Below are positions 40,650-50,279 of a stretch of 64,000 bases of DNA, piece after piece. Below the pieces are notes generated by a model. That model saw only the letters and a program-made list of their open reading frames with translations. It was not told the DNA's origin and ran no database searches. Both the position numbers and the translations under genes were made by a program. How positions within the stretch are numbered: the first letter of the stretch is position 1; every line of letters begins with the position of its first letter. The stretch lies in contig NZ_AP018165.1 in assembly GCF_002356335.1 (NCBI RefSeq), forward strand, positions 4,836,001-4,900,000, in the 5' to 3' direction. This stretch comes from [Mycobacterium] stephanolepidis (lineage in GTDB: Bacteria; Actinomycetota; Actinomycetes; Mycobacteriales; Mycobacteriaceae).

Positions 40650-43265
40650 AGGCGAAAACCAAGCCCGCAGAGGTGACAACGCCTCCGGTACTTCCCAGCG
40701 CACGGATGAGTCCGGTGTTCAATCCGGCGTGGGTCTCTTCTTTGAGCCGGGCGATCAGCAGCAGGTTGTAGTCCGATCCCACTGCCACCAAGATGATGAA
40801 CGTCAGCGGCAGGATCAACCAGTGCAAGGGCAGACCGACGAGATGCTGCCAAATAGGTACCGAGAGACCGAACGCGCCCGCGAATGAGAAGGCCACCGTG
40901 CCGATGATGACGAACGGCGCCACCAGACTTCGGGTGATGACCATCATGATCAAGAAGATCAGGGTGAAAGCCGCGATCGCTGCGATGAGCAGATCGGACG
41001 CGGCGTACTCTTTGATGTCCTTGTTGTTCGACCCCGCGCCGCCGATGTAGACCTTTGACCCCGCCAACGAGGTCTCCTTCAGCGCCGTCGTGATGGCATC
41101 GGGGAACTCGTTAACATGTTCAATGCCTTCCGGTCCCATGGCGTTGCCCATGTGCGTGACGATGAACCGAGCCGCTTTGCCATCCGGTGACATCATCAGC
41201 GCCATACTGGTTTTGATGTCCTCATTGTCGAAAGCTTCGTGCGGTATGTAGAAGAAGTCGTCGCTACGGGACGCGTCGAAGTCGTTGCCGACGTTGATCA
41301 TGTCGTCGAATGTCTGGTCCGTGGCGGTGGACTGCAGATTCGTCTGGCCGTAGGTGTTGACGATGAGGGCTTGCAGCGCTTCCTGGTCGTTGGCCGTGAG
41401 CTTCAACAGCGAAACCATCTGGGGCAACAACTGGTCGACAACCTCAAGGGAGCCCACCGCATCCTTGATGTCGGCGGCCAACTTGTCGATGCTGTCCAGC
41501 ATGTCGAACAACGACCGGAACGACAGGCACACCGGAATGTCGAAACAGTGTGGTTCCCAATAGAAGTAGTTGCGCAGCGGGCGCATGAAGTCGTCGAGGT
41601 TCGAGACCTTCTCGTTCATGTCCTTGGTGACTTGCTGCATGTCCTCCATCGTCACGACGGTGTTGTGCATTTCATCCGCGAGCTTTTGCGTCAGGTCGAT
41701 GGTCTGTCGCAAGACCGCCACCGAGTGCGCCATGATCTGGGCCTGCTTGTCGGTGTTGGTGTTCTGAGCCTTCGTGAAGGGCAGTTGCTGACCATTCCCA
41801 CTTCCCTGCGTGGTGAACAGGTAAGGCAGAGAGGCATGTTCGAGCGCCCGTCCCATCGGCCTGGTGATGCTCTGCACCATCGCGACGCCGGGGAGTCGTA
41901 CCAGGCTCTTGGAGACTCGGTCCAACGAGATGAAATCGGCCGAGTTGCGCATGTCGTGGTCCGATTCGACCATGAGCATCTCGGTGAACAGCTTGCTCGG
42001 CGGGAAATGCCGGTCTGCCGCCGCAAAACCTTCCTTCGCAGGGGCGTCGGACGGCTGATAGGCCCGATCGTCATAGCTCACCTGATAGGTGGGCACGAAG
42101 ACCGCCCCCACGAGAACCGCTGCTGAACTTGCCACAAGTATCGGCTTGGGCCAACGCACCACACTGGCCCCGATACGCCGGTACAGATCCGCCTTGGCCT
42201 TCTGTTTGGGGTCGAAGAGCCCGAACAGACTGCCCAGATGCAGCATGGCGGGCCCGCTGCCGCGATGGTCAAGAGCATGCCGATGGCGACTGCCGGGCCC
42301 ATCGTGTGGAAATAGTTGAGACGAGCGAAGCTCAGGCACAGACCGGCGCCGGCGATCGTCAAACCCGAGCCGATGATGACGTGAGAAACGCCGCGGTATG
42401 CCGCATAGAAGGCGTCCTCGCGGCTCAGTCCCGCGTTACGCGCTTCGTGATAGCGCCCCAGCAAGAAGATGCCGTAGTCGGTGCCGGCACCCAGCGTCAG
42501 TGAAATGACGATGTTGACGGCGAATGAGGACAGCTCGATGTATCCGAAATGTCCGAGAGTGGCGACAACGCCTCTCGCGACCAGCATCTCGACCAGAACC
42601 CCGAACAAGGGCACCAGCATCGTGGTGACCGAGCGGTACACCGTGAGCAGCATGAAGATGATGAGGAAGATCGTGACGATCGTGATGTTGTTCAGACTCG
42701 AGTTCGCCACGCTGAGCGTGTCTGAGGCCAGCGGCGCCGCACCACTGACATAGACCTTCAATCCGGGTGGCGGGGTGTCCTTATCGATCAGGTCCTTGAC
42801 CGCGTCAACGGATTTGTTCGCCTGCATCTGGCCGATATCGCCCGCCAGACGCAGCAATACGAACGCAGACTTGCCATCCAGACTCTGCGCCCCGGCCGCC
42901 GTGATCGGCTTTCCCCAGGTGTCCATCACGTACTGCACATGCTCGGTGTCGTTCTTGAGTCGGCGCACCAACTCGTCGTAATAGTCGTGATCAGCAGCGC
43001 CGAGCGGCCGATCGGCCTCCAGCACGAGCATGGTCAGGCTGGTGGACGTCGACTCGTGAAACTTCTCCCCGATTTGCAGCATCGCCCGCTGCGACGGTGC
43101 GTAGTGCGGGATCATCGGACCGGCGAGCTCGGCGGCGACATCTTCCACGTGTGGCACAAACGTATTCGTCGTCACCGCCACAATGGCCCAGAAGACGATG
43201 ATCGGTACCGCCAGGATGCGAACCATCCTGGGAACGAAGGGCCTCTTCACCCGATGCTCGCTCAT
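40453..43265 (-). pseudogene. MmpL-family RND transporter with frameshift
   Basis: An MmpL gene of expected size (about 940 codons) in two frames. The N-terminal half runs from ATG 43265 through GTDYGIFLLGRYHEA to AVAIGMLLTIAAA. The frame then shifts, and the C-terminal half continues from GPAMLHLGSLFGLFDPKQ to WFWWPTRVL. Alignment by eye to the intact MmpL at 7611 shows about three residues (such as Leu-Thr-Leu) missing at the junction near 42256/42257, so a loss of about 10 nt is the simplest explanation. The ATGA overlap with mmpS is kept. If real, the transporter is inactive; if an artefact, it is a normal gene. Confidence 0.85.
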
Positions 43266-43705
43266 GCCGACTTCACCCTGCACATGACGTTCGCATCCGC
43301 ATGGTCATCGGACATCTCGTCGCGGACAACGTCGTTCACCCGTATCCGGCAACCGACCTGTCCCCCACGCACCTGTACCGAGATGCTGCCCGAAACCACG
43401 GTGAGAGTCGTCGTCTCCGTGTGCGACCACGGCAGCGTGGTCACATCCACCTGGTGCGGATGACCATCGATATCGACATAACTCAACATCCCGCCATTCC
43501 CGACCGTGCCGAAGACCTCGTAGGTGAGCGTCTTGGGCGTGAACTCCGGCGGTGCCTGCGGCGGATTGACGGTGAGCACCGGTCCGGGAGCGGACAGCTC
43601 GTGCACCTTCAACATCGAGCCACCGGCCACTCCTAGCGCGATGACGGCGACCAGCGGCATCCAGGCGCGCGCCAAGACCGTCCTGCCAACCGAACGTCGG
43701 CTCAC
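43262..43705 (-). CDS. MmpS-family membrane accessory protein
   Basis: A 147-residue MmpS protein, the same length as the one at 7171. There is an N-terminal helix (about 17-35), then the beta domain with LTYEVFGTVGNGGMLSYVDI, VTTLPWSHTETTTL and the Cys pair VGCRI/VMCRV. GTG at 43705 is chosen over the longer frame to 43816, which runs into the promoter palindrome. It overlaps the frameshifted mmpL by 4 bp. Confidence 0.88.
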   Translation of the reverse strand: MSRRSVGRTVLARAWMPLVAVIALGVAGGSMLKVHELSAPGPVLTVNPPQAPPEFTPKTLTYEVFGTVGNGGMLSYVDIDGHPHQVDVTTLPWSHTETTTLTVVSGSISVQVRGGQVGCRIRVNDVVRDEMSDDHADANVMCRVKSA

Positions 43706-43738
43706 CCGACCACCCTCCCGGACCTCGCGCCGCGTGCA

Positions 43739-43755
43739 TGTCAATGACACTGACA
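43739..43755. promoter_or_regulatory. Palindromic operator candidate upstream of mmpS
   Basis: TGTCAATGACACTGACA has perfect outer arms TGTCA/TGACA and nearly symmetric inner bases. It lies 34 bp upstream of the mmpS GTG. Size and symmetry fit a TetR- or MarR-type regulator. It does not match the ATACC-N6-GGTAT sites of the other mmpS-mmpL locus, so the two pairs are differently controlled. Confidence 0.5.
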
Positions 43756-43839
43756 TAAGTACGGTCGGAAATGCTATCAGCAGAACCTGGGAATGCGAGC
43801 GGCAAGTTTCGCCCACCCCGGCAATCCGTCAGATCGGTG

Positions 43840-44286
43840 TCACGACGTGCGCGGCAACCGCCCCTTCAGCCGCCGCATCCGCAGTACCTGCGCCGTGATG
43901 TTGATGGACGAGATCATCGGAATGACGCCGAGGAACGTTCTCTCGGAGGGGGTGGCTCCGTGTAACTGCTCCAGGCTGCCGAGCACATAGAAGCAGCCCA
44001 GACTGAAGATGGTGGCCGGGATGGAGAATGCCCACAACGAGCCGCGATCGGCAATCGCCTGCCGTGCAAAGGTGAGCTCATCGGGCGACATCTGTTCCCG
44101 TTTGCGCACCTTCTTCAAGACCGATGGATAGCCACCGATACGGTCCGCCAGTGGCGAGGACACCTGGTTTCTCAGACGGGTGGTGTACACGAACATGCAC
44201 GTCGCGAAGGTCAGCAGGGCCACAAAGGCGAGAATCGCCAGATACCCGAAGAGGTGCCAGTTGTGCCCCAAGAAGTTCCAGTTCAT
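43840..44286 (-). CDS. Small membrane protein of unknown function
   Basis: A 148-residue protein with two or three membrane helices: about 12-32 (LFGYLAILAFVALLTFATCMFVY), 82-102 (LWAFSIPATIFSLGCFYVLG) and possibly 115-130. A charged cytoplasmic loop (ADRIGGYPSVLKKVRKREQM) lies between them. I do not recognise the family. ATG at 44286 starts before the first helix and is preferred over the frame from 44352. It is upstream of mmpS on the same strand but separated by 134 bp with a palindrome, so it is likely an independent unit. Confidence 0.65.
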   Translation of the reverse strand: MNWNFLGHNWHLFGYLAILAFVALLTFATCMFVYTTRLRNQVSSPLADRIGGYPSVLKKVRKREQMSPDELTFARQAIADRGSLWAFSIPATIFSLGCFYVLGSLEQLHGATPSERTFLGVIPMISSINITAQVLRMRRLKGRLPRTS

Positions 44287-44426
44287 CGCACCGTCCCTTT
44301 GCCCCGCCGTCGAGGAATCTCCTGGGAGATACTCGGGGTTTCTTTGAACCAAGTCAAGGTTCCTGACACTGCCTGCGGCTCACAGGGTTCTACCGACACC
44401 GGGTTTAGGTGTGCTGTACTGGCGAG

Positions 44427-45431
44427 ATGGCTGAGTCTCGCGAGCTCAACGAGGTGGTGGACGCCGCGATCGAGCAGTCACTACTCGGTGGCCCCCGCAA
44501 GTACACCCGGTCTCAGGTGTCCGAGCTGTCCGGCGTCCCGGTCGAACGCGCCCGCAAGCTATGGGTGGCACTGGGCTTCGCCGCGGCGGAAAGCGACGAC
44601 GAGGTCGTGTTCACCGATGCCGATGTCGCCGCGATCCGCACCTTCGCGGCATTGGGAACGGCCACCGCGGCCAACGAACAGAGCCAGGTCACCGCGGCCC
44701 GAACCCTCGGCCAGGCCATGGCACGGTTGGCCGAATGGCAGGCAGACCTATTGACCCGCGAGGTCGAAGATCGCATTGCCAACGATGGCGACGCATTCAC
44801 AACCGGGTCAAGCGTCGATGCCGTCACACGGACAATCTCGACCCTGACCGACTTGCAGGACTATGCGTGGCAGCGGCACTTGGCTGCGGCGCTCACTCGG
44901 TCGAATGAATCCGGCAGCACCACAAGACAATTGCTTGTTGGTTTCGCCGACATGGTTGGTTACACCCGCCTCTCTCGCCATCTGGACCTCGATGAGCTGA
45001 CCAACCTGCTCGAAACCTTCGAGACCGCACTCACCGAAGCGATCACCACCCATGGCGGCTGGGTGATCAAGAACGTCGGCGACGAGGTCATGTTCGCCGC
45101 CGCGAGCGCTGGAGCCGGCGCGCGCATCGCGGTTGCCATGAATGCAGCGATTACCGCAGCGGCTCAGACCATTCCGGATATGCCACAGATCCGGGTGGGC
45201 CTGGCCTACGGGCAAGTGCTCGTACGCTTCGGCGATCTCTACGGCACCGTGGTCAATGTCGCAGCACGACTGACCGGCGTGGCCCGGCCCGGAACCATCC
45301 TTCTCGACGACGCCGCCGCGGCGGCACTGGGAGACGACGACGAGTTCGTTCTCCGTCACTTGCGCGGGGTACGCGTCAAGGGGTTCTCTCGGTTGGGCTC
45401 GCATGTCTTGCGAACCCGCAAACGCTCATAA
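44427..45431 (+). CDS. Class III adenylate cyclase (Rv2212/Rv1264-like)
   Basis: A 334-residue class III nucleotidyl cyclase making cAMP in the cytosol. An N-terminal regulatory helical domain (about 1-160) resembles the autoinhibitory/pH-sensing domain of Rv1264 and Rv2212. The catalytic domain has metal Asp175 (GFADMVGYT) and Asp219 (IKNVGDEVM) with Lys215, substrate-specifying Asp271 (DLYGTVVNVAAR) and transition-state Asn278/Arg282. All catalytic residues are present and Asp271 favours ATP over GTP. It is followed by a SRPBCC gene after 52 bp. Confidence 0.92.
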   Translation: MAESRELNEVVDAAIEQSLLGGPRKYTRSQVSELSGVPVERARKLWVALGFAAAESDDEVVFTDADVAAIRTFAALGTATAANEQSQVTAARTLGQAMARLAEWQADLLTREVEDRIANDGDAFTTGSSVDAVTRTISTLTDLQDYAWQRHLAAALTRSNESGSTTRQLLVGFADMVGYTRLSRHLDLDELTNLLETFETALTEAITTHGGWVIKNVGDEVMFAAASAGAGARIAVAMNAAITAAAQTIPDMPQIRVGLAYGQVLVRFGDLYGTVVNVAARLTGVARPGTILLDDAAAAALGDDDEFVLRHLRGVRVKGFSRLGSHVLRTRKRS

Positions 45432-45440
45432 CGACCCGCT

Positions 45441-45470
45441 GATTTTGACGGACAGGATTTTGACGGACAG
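45441..45470 (+). repeat. Perfect 15-bp tandem duplication
   Basis: GATTTTGACGGACAG occurs twice head to tail (45441-45455 and 45456-45470), just before the AGGAAAGGA ribosome site of the SRPBCC gene at 45484. It may alter spacing or stability of the leader and could be slip-prone; it could also be chance. Confidence 0.8.
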
Positions 45471-45483
45471 GAAAGGACATCAC

Positions 45484-45927
45484 ATGGCGCAGTACATCGA
45501 GGAAACAATCTTCGAGGCACCCCGAACGACCGTGTATGAATTGTTCGCCGACCGCGAAGGCTACAACGAATTCCTGCCCTTCACCGTCACACTAGTCCGG
45601 CCCGGCGCCACCGAAAGGCAGGGTGTGGGGGCGATTCATCGAATCGGTGTGGGCCCGGTCGGCGTCAAGGAAGAGATCCTCGAACTCGTTGCCGGGGAAC
45701 GTATTCAGTATCGTGTCGTCGGTGGACTGCCGGTACGCTCGCACATCGGAACCATCACCCTCACCGACCATCCGCAGGGGACGGCCGTGCGCTATTCGAT
45801 GGAGTCCACTCCGCTGATCCCGGTACCCGATACCGCGATGGTGTGGGTTCTGCGTAAATCGATGTCGAGCCTCGTCGACGGCGCACGCCGAGAAGCAGCG
45901 CGCCGGGGTGCGGCCGGAAAAGCATAG
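45484..45927 (+). CDS. SRPBCC-family protein (polyketide cyclase-like)
   Basis: A 147-residue START-fold protein. YIEETIFEAPRTTVYELFADREGYNEFLP opens the fold, and GVGAIHRIGVGPVGVKEEILEL and RYSMESTPLIP are the long beta strands lining the pocket. AGGAAAGGA lies before the ATG at 45484. It is likely to bind a lipid or aromatic ligand. It is downstream of the cyclase with the 15-bp tandem repeat between them, so cotranscription is possible. Confidence 0.82.
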   Translation: MAQYIEETIFEAPRTTVYELFADREGYNEFLPFTVTLVRPGATERQGVGAIHRIGVGPVGVKEEILELVAGERIQYRVVGGLPVRSHIGTITLTDHPQGTAVRYSMESTPLIPVPDTAMVWVLRKSMSSLVDGARREAARRGAAGKA

Positions 45928-46369
45928 GTACCACGACTATCTGAGTAACGAATGTCATTGGATTCCGGAATGGAAATTTGCATTTCTGGTTCAGTTCGTG
46001 CGCCATTCTTAGACATCGCTAATTAATCATATTGGACCCCCATAAACCAAACGATTTACATTAATTCGGGCTACTCGACTTTTACGCGATTATCAACTCA
46101 TATCGAATACCTTTCCGTCACGGTTCGATCTCGCCTGAACACATGCCCGGCCTCATCGAGATGCACCTTCTGACATGGTGATTAGCGTGACACTCGGGAG
46201 GCATCTGATCACCCTCGTGCGCCCGCTAGGTCACAGCCACAGTTCACATTCCGCATCAACTTCATAACCAACCTGAACGTCAGCTGGACGTCAATTTTGG
46301 GGCGTTATAAAGTTCAGCCATCGAATTTCACCAGCGTGATTTACACGCACAAGCTAGGGAGTCGGGTCG
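45928..46369. other. AT-rich 442-bp intergenic region
   Basis: This stretch is clearly lower in GC than its surroundings and has no convincing reading frame on either strand. It holds a perfect palindrome ATTCCGGAAT (about 45961-45970) and a TATAAA-like -10 around 46306 before the secreted Pro/Ala-rich gene. It is best seen as the long promoter/leader of that gene. No RNA gene was recognised. Confidence 0.5.
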
Positions 46370-46831
46370 GTGGCGATCATCATCTTTGATAGAATGGCTA
46401 TTCAGGTAATTGCCAGCGCTGGTTTATGTGCAGCCGCCTTCGTATGGGCGCCATCCGCAGTCGCAGAGTCATCCGAGAGTGCGCACCACGCGGTGGAAGA
46501 CGGCCCCGGCGCCTCCGGTAAGGGTGCGTTAGTCGGCGCCCCCGCCGCGGGAGCCGCACCCGTGGCGGGTGTGCCGATCCTGCCGGGCCCTGTTGCGGCA
46601 CCTGTCGTACCGGCAGCGCCCATCATCCCGGCCGCGCCGATTGTTCCTGCGGCGCCAGTGGTTCCGGCAGCGCCGGTAGTTCCGGCCGCACCCGCCGTGG
46701 TCCCCGCCGCCGCGCCCCTCGATGGCGCACTGGCCGCAGGCCCCGTGGCAGGTAAGGGCGTTCCGGTCGGTTCCACCGTCCCCGGCGGCCCGACCCCGGG
46801 TGTCCCGACTCCCGCCGGTCCGCAAGGCTGA
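46370..46831 (+). CDS. Secreted Pro/Ala-rich repeat protein
   Basis: A 153-residue exported low-complexity protein. A hydrophobic signal segment (MAIQVIASAGLCAAAFVWAPSAVA, ending about residue 32) precedes a mature domain of Pro, Ala and Val. From about residue 70 come five to six tandem (V/I)VPAAP-type units, then a Gly/Pro-rich tail. Such mycobacterial proteins are often cell-wall linked and variable in repeat number. The start is GTG 46370 with AGGGAG 8 nt upstream. It is followed by a strong terminator. Confidence 0.78.
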   Translation: MAIIIFDRMAIQVIASAGLCAAAFVWAPSAVAESSESAHHAVEDGPGASGKGALVGAPAAGAAPVAGVPILPGPVAAPVVPAAPIIPAAPIVPAAPVVPAAPVVPAAPAVVPAAAPLDGALAAGPVAGKGVPVGSTVPGGPTPGVPTPAGPQG

Positions 46832-46854
46832 TAGCCAAACCACACCCGCTTCTT

Positions 46855-46894
46855 CAATGATGCCGAGGCCGCGAACGCGGCCTCGGCATCATTG
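46855..46894 (+). terminator. Strong intrinsic terminator hairpin
   Basis: A perfect 18-bp stem with a GAAC tetraloop is followed by TTTCTC. It is 24 bp after the stop of the Pro/Ala-rich gene and before the convergent L,D-transpeptidase stop (46945), so it may serve both directions. Confidence 0.9.
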
Positions 46895-46944
46895 TTTCTC
46901 GCCAAATATTCAGAACTGCAAAAGATTACGTTGGTCGCGCGCCA

Positions 46945-47760
46945 CTACTCTTGCACGACCACCGGGTCGCCGACGTTGACGTTGTCGAAGTACCACTGGG
47001 CTGCCGCCGGACTCAGGCTGATGCAGCCGTGGCTGACATTCTCGTAGCCCATCGCCGGTACGGCCCACGGAGCCGCGTGCACGAACAGCCCGCGGTTGGT
47101 GAAGCGGACGGCGTACTCCACATCGATCTTGTAGCCGTCGGCGGCGGTCACCGGGATGCCGACACTACTGGAATCCATCAGCACCGAGCGCTCCTTTCCC
47201 AGGACCGCGTAGGTGCCGATGGGTGTCGGATACTCAGGGCGGCCCATTGACGCGGGGAACACCCCTTCCTCCCCCAGACGGGGAAGGTGATGCGGCGCAG
47301 GCAGTCCCGATACCCCGTCCGATGGCCTTCTCCACACCCCCTCATAGGACACGGTGAAGGTGTGCCGCGAGATGCTGGCGATACCGACGAGAGCCGGGCC
47401 GGTCGTGATCTCCGCGGGCTTGCCACCCACCATGAGTTTCACGGTGCTGTGCGACGGCCAGAACCGATCTGGCATCCATTGCACGACATTGTCCTCGAGC
47501 CATTCGTACTTCCCCGTCATGGCGGGCGTGGAGGTGATCTCCAGCGCCCGCTCGGCGGCCTGGCGATTGGCGATGGGCCCATTGAACGTCACCACCACCG
47601 GATGTGCGATACCCACCGGCTTATCCGGCATGGGCGCAATGGACCTGACGTCCAGATCGAGCGGCAGGCTGACGGCTGCAGCCTCGATGCCGACGGTACG
47701 TCCGGCCATCGTCGCCGCGACCACGGATACTGCGACAACCACGTGAAGAACTGTCCTCAT
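46945..47760 (-). CDS. L,D-transpeptidase (YkuD) with Ig-like domain
   Basis: A 271-residue exported enzyme forming 3-3 cross-links in peptidoglycan. A signal peptide/anchor spans about 1-29, an Ig-like (BIg) domain about 40-130, and the YkuD domain about 130-265 with His228 (LFVHAAPW) and catalytic Cys246 in SHGC (243-246), followed by ISLSP. The architecture is that of mycobacterial LdtA/LdtB-type enzymes, which resist most penicillins but are hit by carbapenems. ATG at 47760 has AAAGGGG upstream; the frame to 47793 is less likely. Confidence 0.92.
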   Translation of the reverse strand: MRTVLHVVVAVSVVAATMAGRTVGIEAAAVSLPLDLDVRSIAPMPDKPVGIAHPVVVTFNGPIANRQAAERALEITSTPAMTGKYEWLEDNVVQWMPDRFWPSHSTVKLMVGGKPAEITTGPALVGIASISRHTFTVSYEGVWRRPSDGVSGLPAPHHLPRLGEEGVFPASMGRPEYPTPIGTYAVLGKERSVLMDSSSVGIPVTAADGYKIDVEYAVRFTNRGLFVHAAPWAVPAMGYENVSHGCISLSPAAAQWYFDNVNVGDPVVVQE

Positions 47761-48489
47761 CGACCGACCCCTTTGGGATGACCACTTCGTCATGAATGAT
47801 GCGATCGTATGGACGTGTCGATGCCCGAAGTAGCGGGCGCGCTTGCCGTTTCGATAACGCGTTCCCCACGGTTTGATAACGAAAAAGTCCGTGAAAAATG
47901 CCCGCTAACTGGTCTCAGAGGCACCCCAAATTGCGACTTTTCCGGCGGCGTGTCAGCGCGAGATAGGCACTGTCACCAGCGGGGCCATCGGCGGGCCAAT
48001 CTCAGCGTCGCTGGCGGCCACCGGGTCTGGTCGCTGCAGAGATAACGTCGGCCCTCGATACCCACCCACACGGCACTCAGCGACGCTGCTCGCGACCGCA
48101 CATCAGGCGCAACGATGGTCGCCGCCATACAGCAGCTCCTGCACATCCTCGCAGGTCACACCGCTGCACAGCGAAACTGCCATCGGACCTGCGGGGCTTC
48201 GGTTCATCCGACGGTAATCCCGCAGGTAGTTCTCCGACGTTTCGGCGCGTGCGACATCGTCAACTCCCGCAGCGGATCAGCCAACAAACGGGCTCAGGGA
48301 AGAAGTTGCTGGTGCTCTCAACGCATTGAACGGCCTACAACGTGCTTGTGTCGGCTGCCGCCGCAATGCCCCGGACCATGGCTTTCTGGTACCCGACCTC
48401 GGCGAACATCCGACGGGCCAGCGGGCCGGTGGCCGAACGAAACCATGATCCGCGGTACGACGGTCTAGAAGCCCGGCACGAGATCGGTC
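47761..48489. other. 729-bp region without a clear gene; possible gene remnants
   Basis: No long credible frame exists. On the minus strand two short protein-like stretches stand out. One encodes about 45 residues ending in CSGVTCEDVQELLYGGDHRCA near 48110-48300, interrupted by a likely frameshift. The other is about 45 residues around 48335-48480 (SYRGSWFRSATGPLARRMF...), preceded by ATG ACC GAT near 48491 in a different frame. They may be pseudogene remnants or frameshifted small genes. The plus-strand frames at the same place are shadows. Confidence 0.35.
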
Positions 48490-49251
48490 ATGCTCAGCGG
48501 TATGCCTGTAGCGATCGAGAAGAACGACCGGATATGCGTGATCCGAATGGACCGGCCTGCCAAGCGCAACGCCATCAACCCAGAGATGACCCTGGCACTG
48601 GATGCCGCCCTCAACGAGTTCGAGGACGACCCGAGCCTGTGGGTGGCCGTGCTGACCGGTTATCGCGAGGGATTCTGTGCGGGCACCGATCTCGCCGAGA
48701 CATCCGGCCCCCGCACTCCTCGCGGCGGAGAGTACGGCGTGATCCGGCGTGCACGCCGTAAGCCGCTGATCGCCGCCGTCGAAGGAATGGCCCTGGGCGG
48801 CGGCATGGAGATCGTGCTGGCGTGCGATCTGGTGGTGGCGTCGGCATCAGCCACCTTCGGACTGCCCGAGGCGCGCCGGGGGGTGATCGCCACCTGCGGT
48901 GGCCTGTTCCGCGCGCAGCGCGCGCTGCCGCTGAACATCGCGCGGCAGATACTGCTCACCGGTGATCCGATAACGGCGGATCGCGCCTACCAGCTGGGGC
49001 TGGTGAACGAGGTGACCGAAAGCGGCGCGGCCCTGGAGTCTGCGATCGCGTTGGCCCAACGGATCGTGCTCAATTCGCCTGTGTCTGTTCAAGAAAGTCT
49101 GCTCGCAACGCACAAGGCCTTCGAGCAGGCGGACGGCGCCGGGTGGGCCGACACCGAGACGGCGTTCGAGGCGGTGCTGCAATCCGCGGACATGGCAGAG
49201 GGGATCACCGCGTTCTTCGAACGCCGCTCACCTCAGTGGACGGGCAAGTAG
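48490..49251 (+). CDS. Enoyl-CoA hydratase/isomerase (crotonase) family
   Basis: A 253-residue crotonase. Oxyanion-hole segments are GFCAGTDL (about residue 60-68) and ALGGGMEIVLACD (about 105-117), and LPEARRGVIATCGGLFR contains the catalytic Glu region. The second catalytic Glu is not obvious, so it may be an isomerase or a hydratase acting on an unusual acyl-CoA. ATG at 48490 or 48502 (ATGCCTGTAG) could be used. It stands alone on the strand, convergent with the GH6 gene. Confidence 0.88.
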   Translation: MLSGMPVAIEKNDRICVIRMDRPAKRNAINPEMTLALDAALNEFEDDPSLWVAVLTGYREGFCAGTDLAETSGPRTPRGGEYGVIRRARRKPLIAAVEGMALGGGMEIVLACDLVVASASATFGLPEARRGVIATCGGLFRAQRALPLNIARQILLTGDPITADRAYQLGLVNEVTESGAALESAIALAQRIVLNSPVSVQESLLATHKAFEQADGAGWADTETAFEAVLQSADMAEGITAFFERRSPQWTGK

Positions 49252-49260
49252 CCCAACCTC

Positions 49261-50217
49261 TTACCGGCCCGCGTTACGCGCCAGATCGATCGCGTACTGG
49301 TTCACGAAGGTGCCGGCCCGCGGGTCTCCACGGTCGCATGAACCGTCCGATTCGCCGGGACGCTTGACCCACAGGTAGGCATCGACATTCGGGCTTGCGG
49401 TGGCCGTGGTGGGCGGGGTGCCCAATGCACGACCGCTGGGATTGCACCAGTAGAGGGCATCAGCAGTGGGTCCCGCTCCGTTACGCGAGGTGTCGATCAC
49501 GTAGTGCGCGCCGTTCGTCATTCCCGAAATCGCGTCCCCGTAACCGATTTCCTCATCCGTGGTGAAGAAGTTCGCGGTGTTGAGGCTGAAGCCTCGAGCC
49601 TTTCCGACACCGACATCGTTGAGCCTGGCCGCCATCACGTCGGCACTCACCCAACGCGAGTGGCCACCGTCGACATAGAGGGCTGTGGCCGGGTTACGGG
49701 TCAGTGTGTCGACCGCATACCGCATCAGCTCGAAGCGTTCCTGGCGTTGGCCGGGCGACAGGCAGTCCGCCATGGCCAGGGCATCCGGTTCAAGGATGAT
49801 TACTGCCGGTCCCGAGCCCACGGCGGATGCGACGCCGTCGATCCATCCCCGATAGGCATCGGCGGATCCGAAACCGCCGGCGGCGAAACTGCCGCAGTCG
49901 CGGTGGGGAATTGCGTAAAGAGCCAGCACCGGGGTGGCGCCGGAGGCCTGCGCCGCACCGATGTACTTCGCGTCCACGCTGGGAGTCGACACATTGTCCA
50001 TCCAGTACGCCTGCGGCGTGTTGGCGATGGAGGTCAACTCGGGGCTCCCGGCGCCCTGCGCGGCACGCATCGCCGCCGAGTTCGGGTTGACATAGAACCC
50101 TTGGCCGTCCAGAGGGTTGTCCGCCCGCGCCATCGGACCCACGAAGAGACCCAGGCACATCACGGCCAACAGGGGGGCGATCCGTCGCGCGAGGACACCG
50201 GCAGCTGAGGAAATCAC
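49261..50217 (-). CDS. Secreted glycoside hydrolase family 6 (CelA1/Rv0062-like)
   Basis: A 318-residue exported GH6 endo-1,4-beta-glucanase/cellobiohydrolase. The signal peptide (about 1-32, ending ARA) is followed by the distorted barrel. ILEPDALAMADC contains the catalytic acid Asp, and DGGHSRW, YVIDTSRNG and WVKRPGESDG are family strands with the base Asp region. Similar to the single GH6 of M. tuberculosis, which hydrolyses carboxymethyl cellulose. The biological substrate in mycobacteria is unclear; a biofilm role has been suggested. Confidence 0.9.
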   Translation of the reverse strand: MISSAAGVLARRIAPLLAVMCLGLFVGPMARADNPLDGQGFYVNPNSAAMRAAQGAGSPELTSIANTPQAYWMDNVSTPSVDAKYIGAAQASGATPVLALYAIPHRDCGSFAAGGFGSADAYRGWIDGVASAVGSGPAVIILEPDALAMADCLSPGQRQERFELMRYAVDTLTRNPATALYVDGGHSRWVSADVMAARLNDVGVGKARGFSLNTANFFTTDEEIGYGDAISGMTNGAHYVIDTSRNGAGPTADALYWCNPSGRALGTPPTTATASPNVDAYLWVKRPGESDGSCDRGDPRAGTFVNQYAIDLARNAGR

Positions 50218-50279
50218 CTCAGAAAAATAGCCTCAGCACCTCAACAAGCGCCATTCGGCCCAGTGGGGATGCGCGGTGG

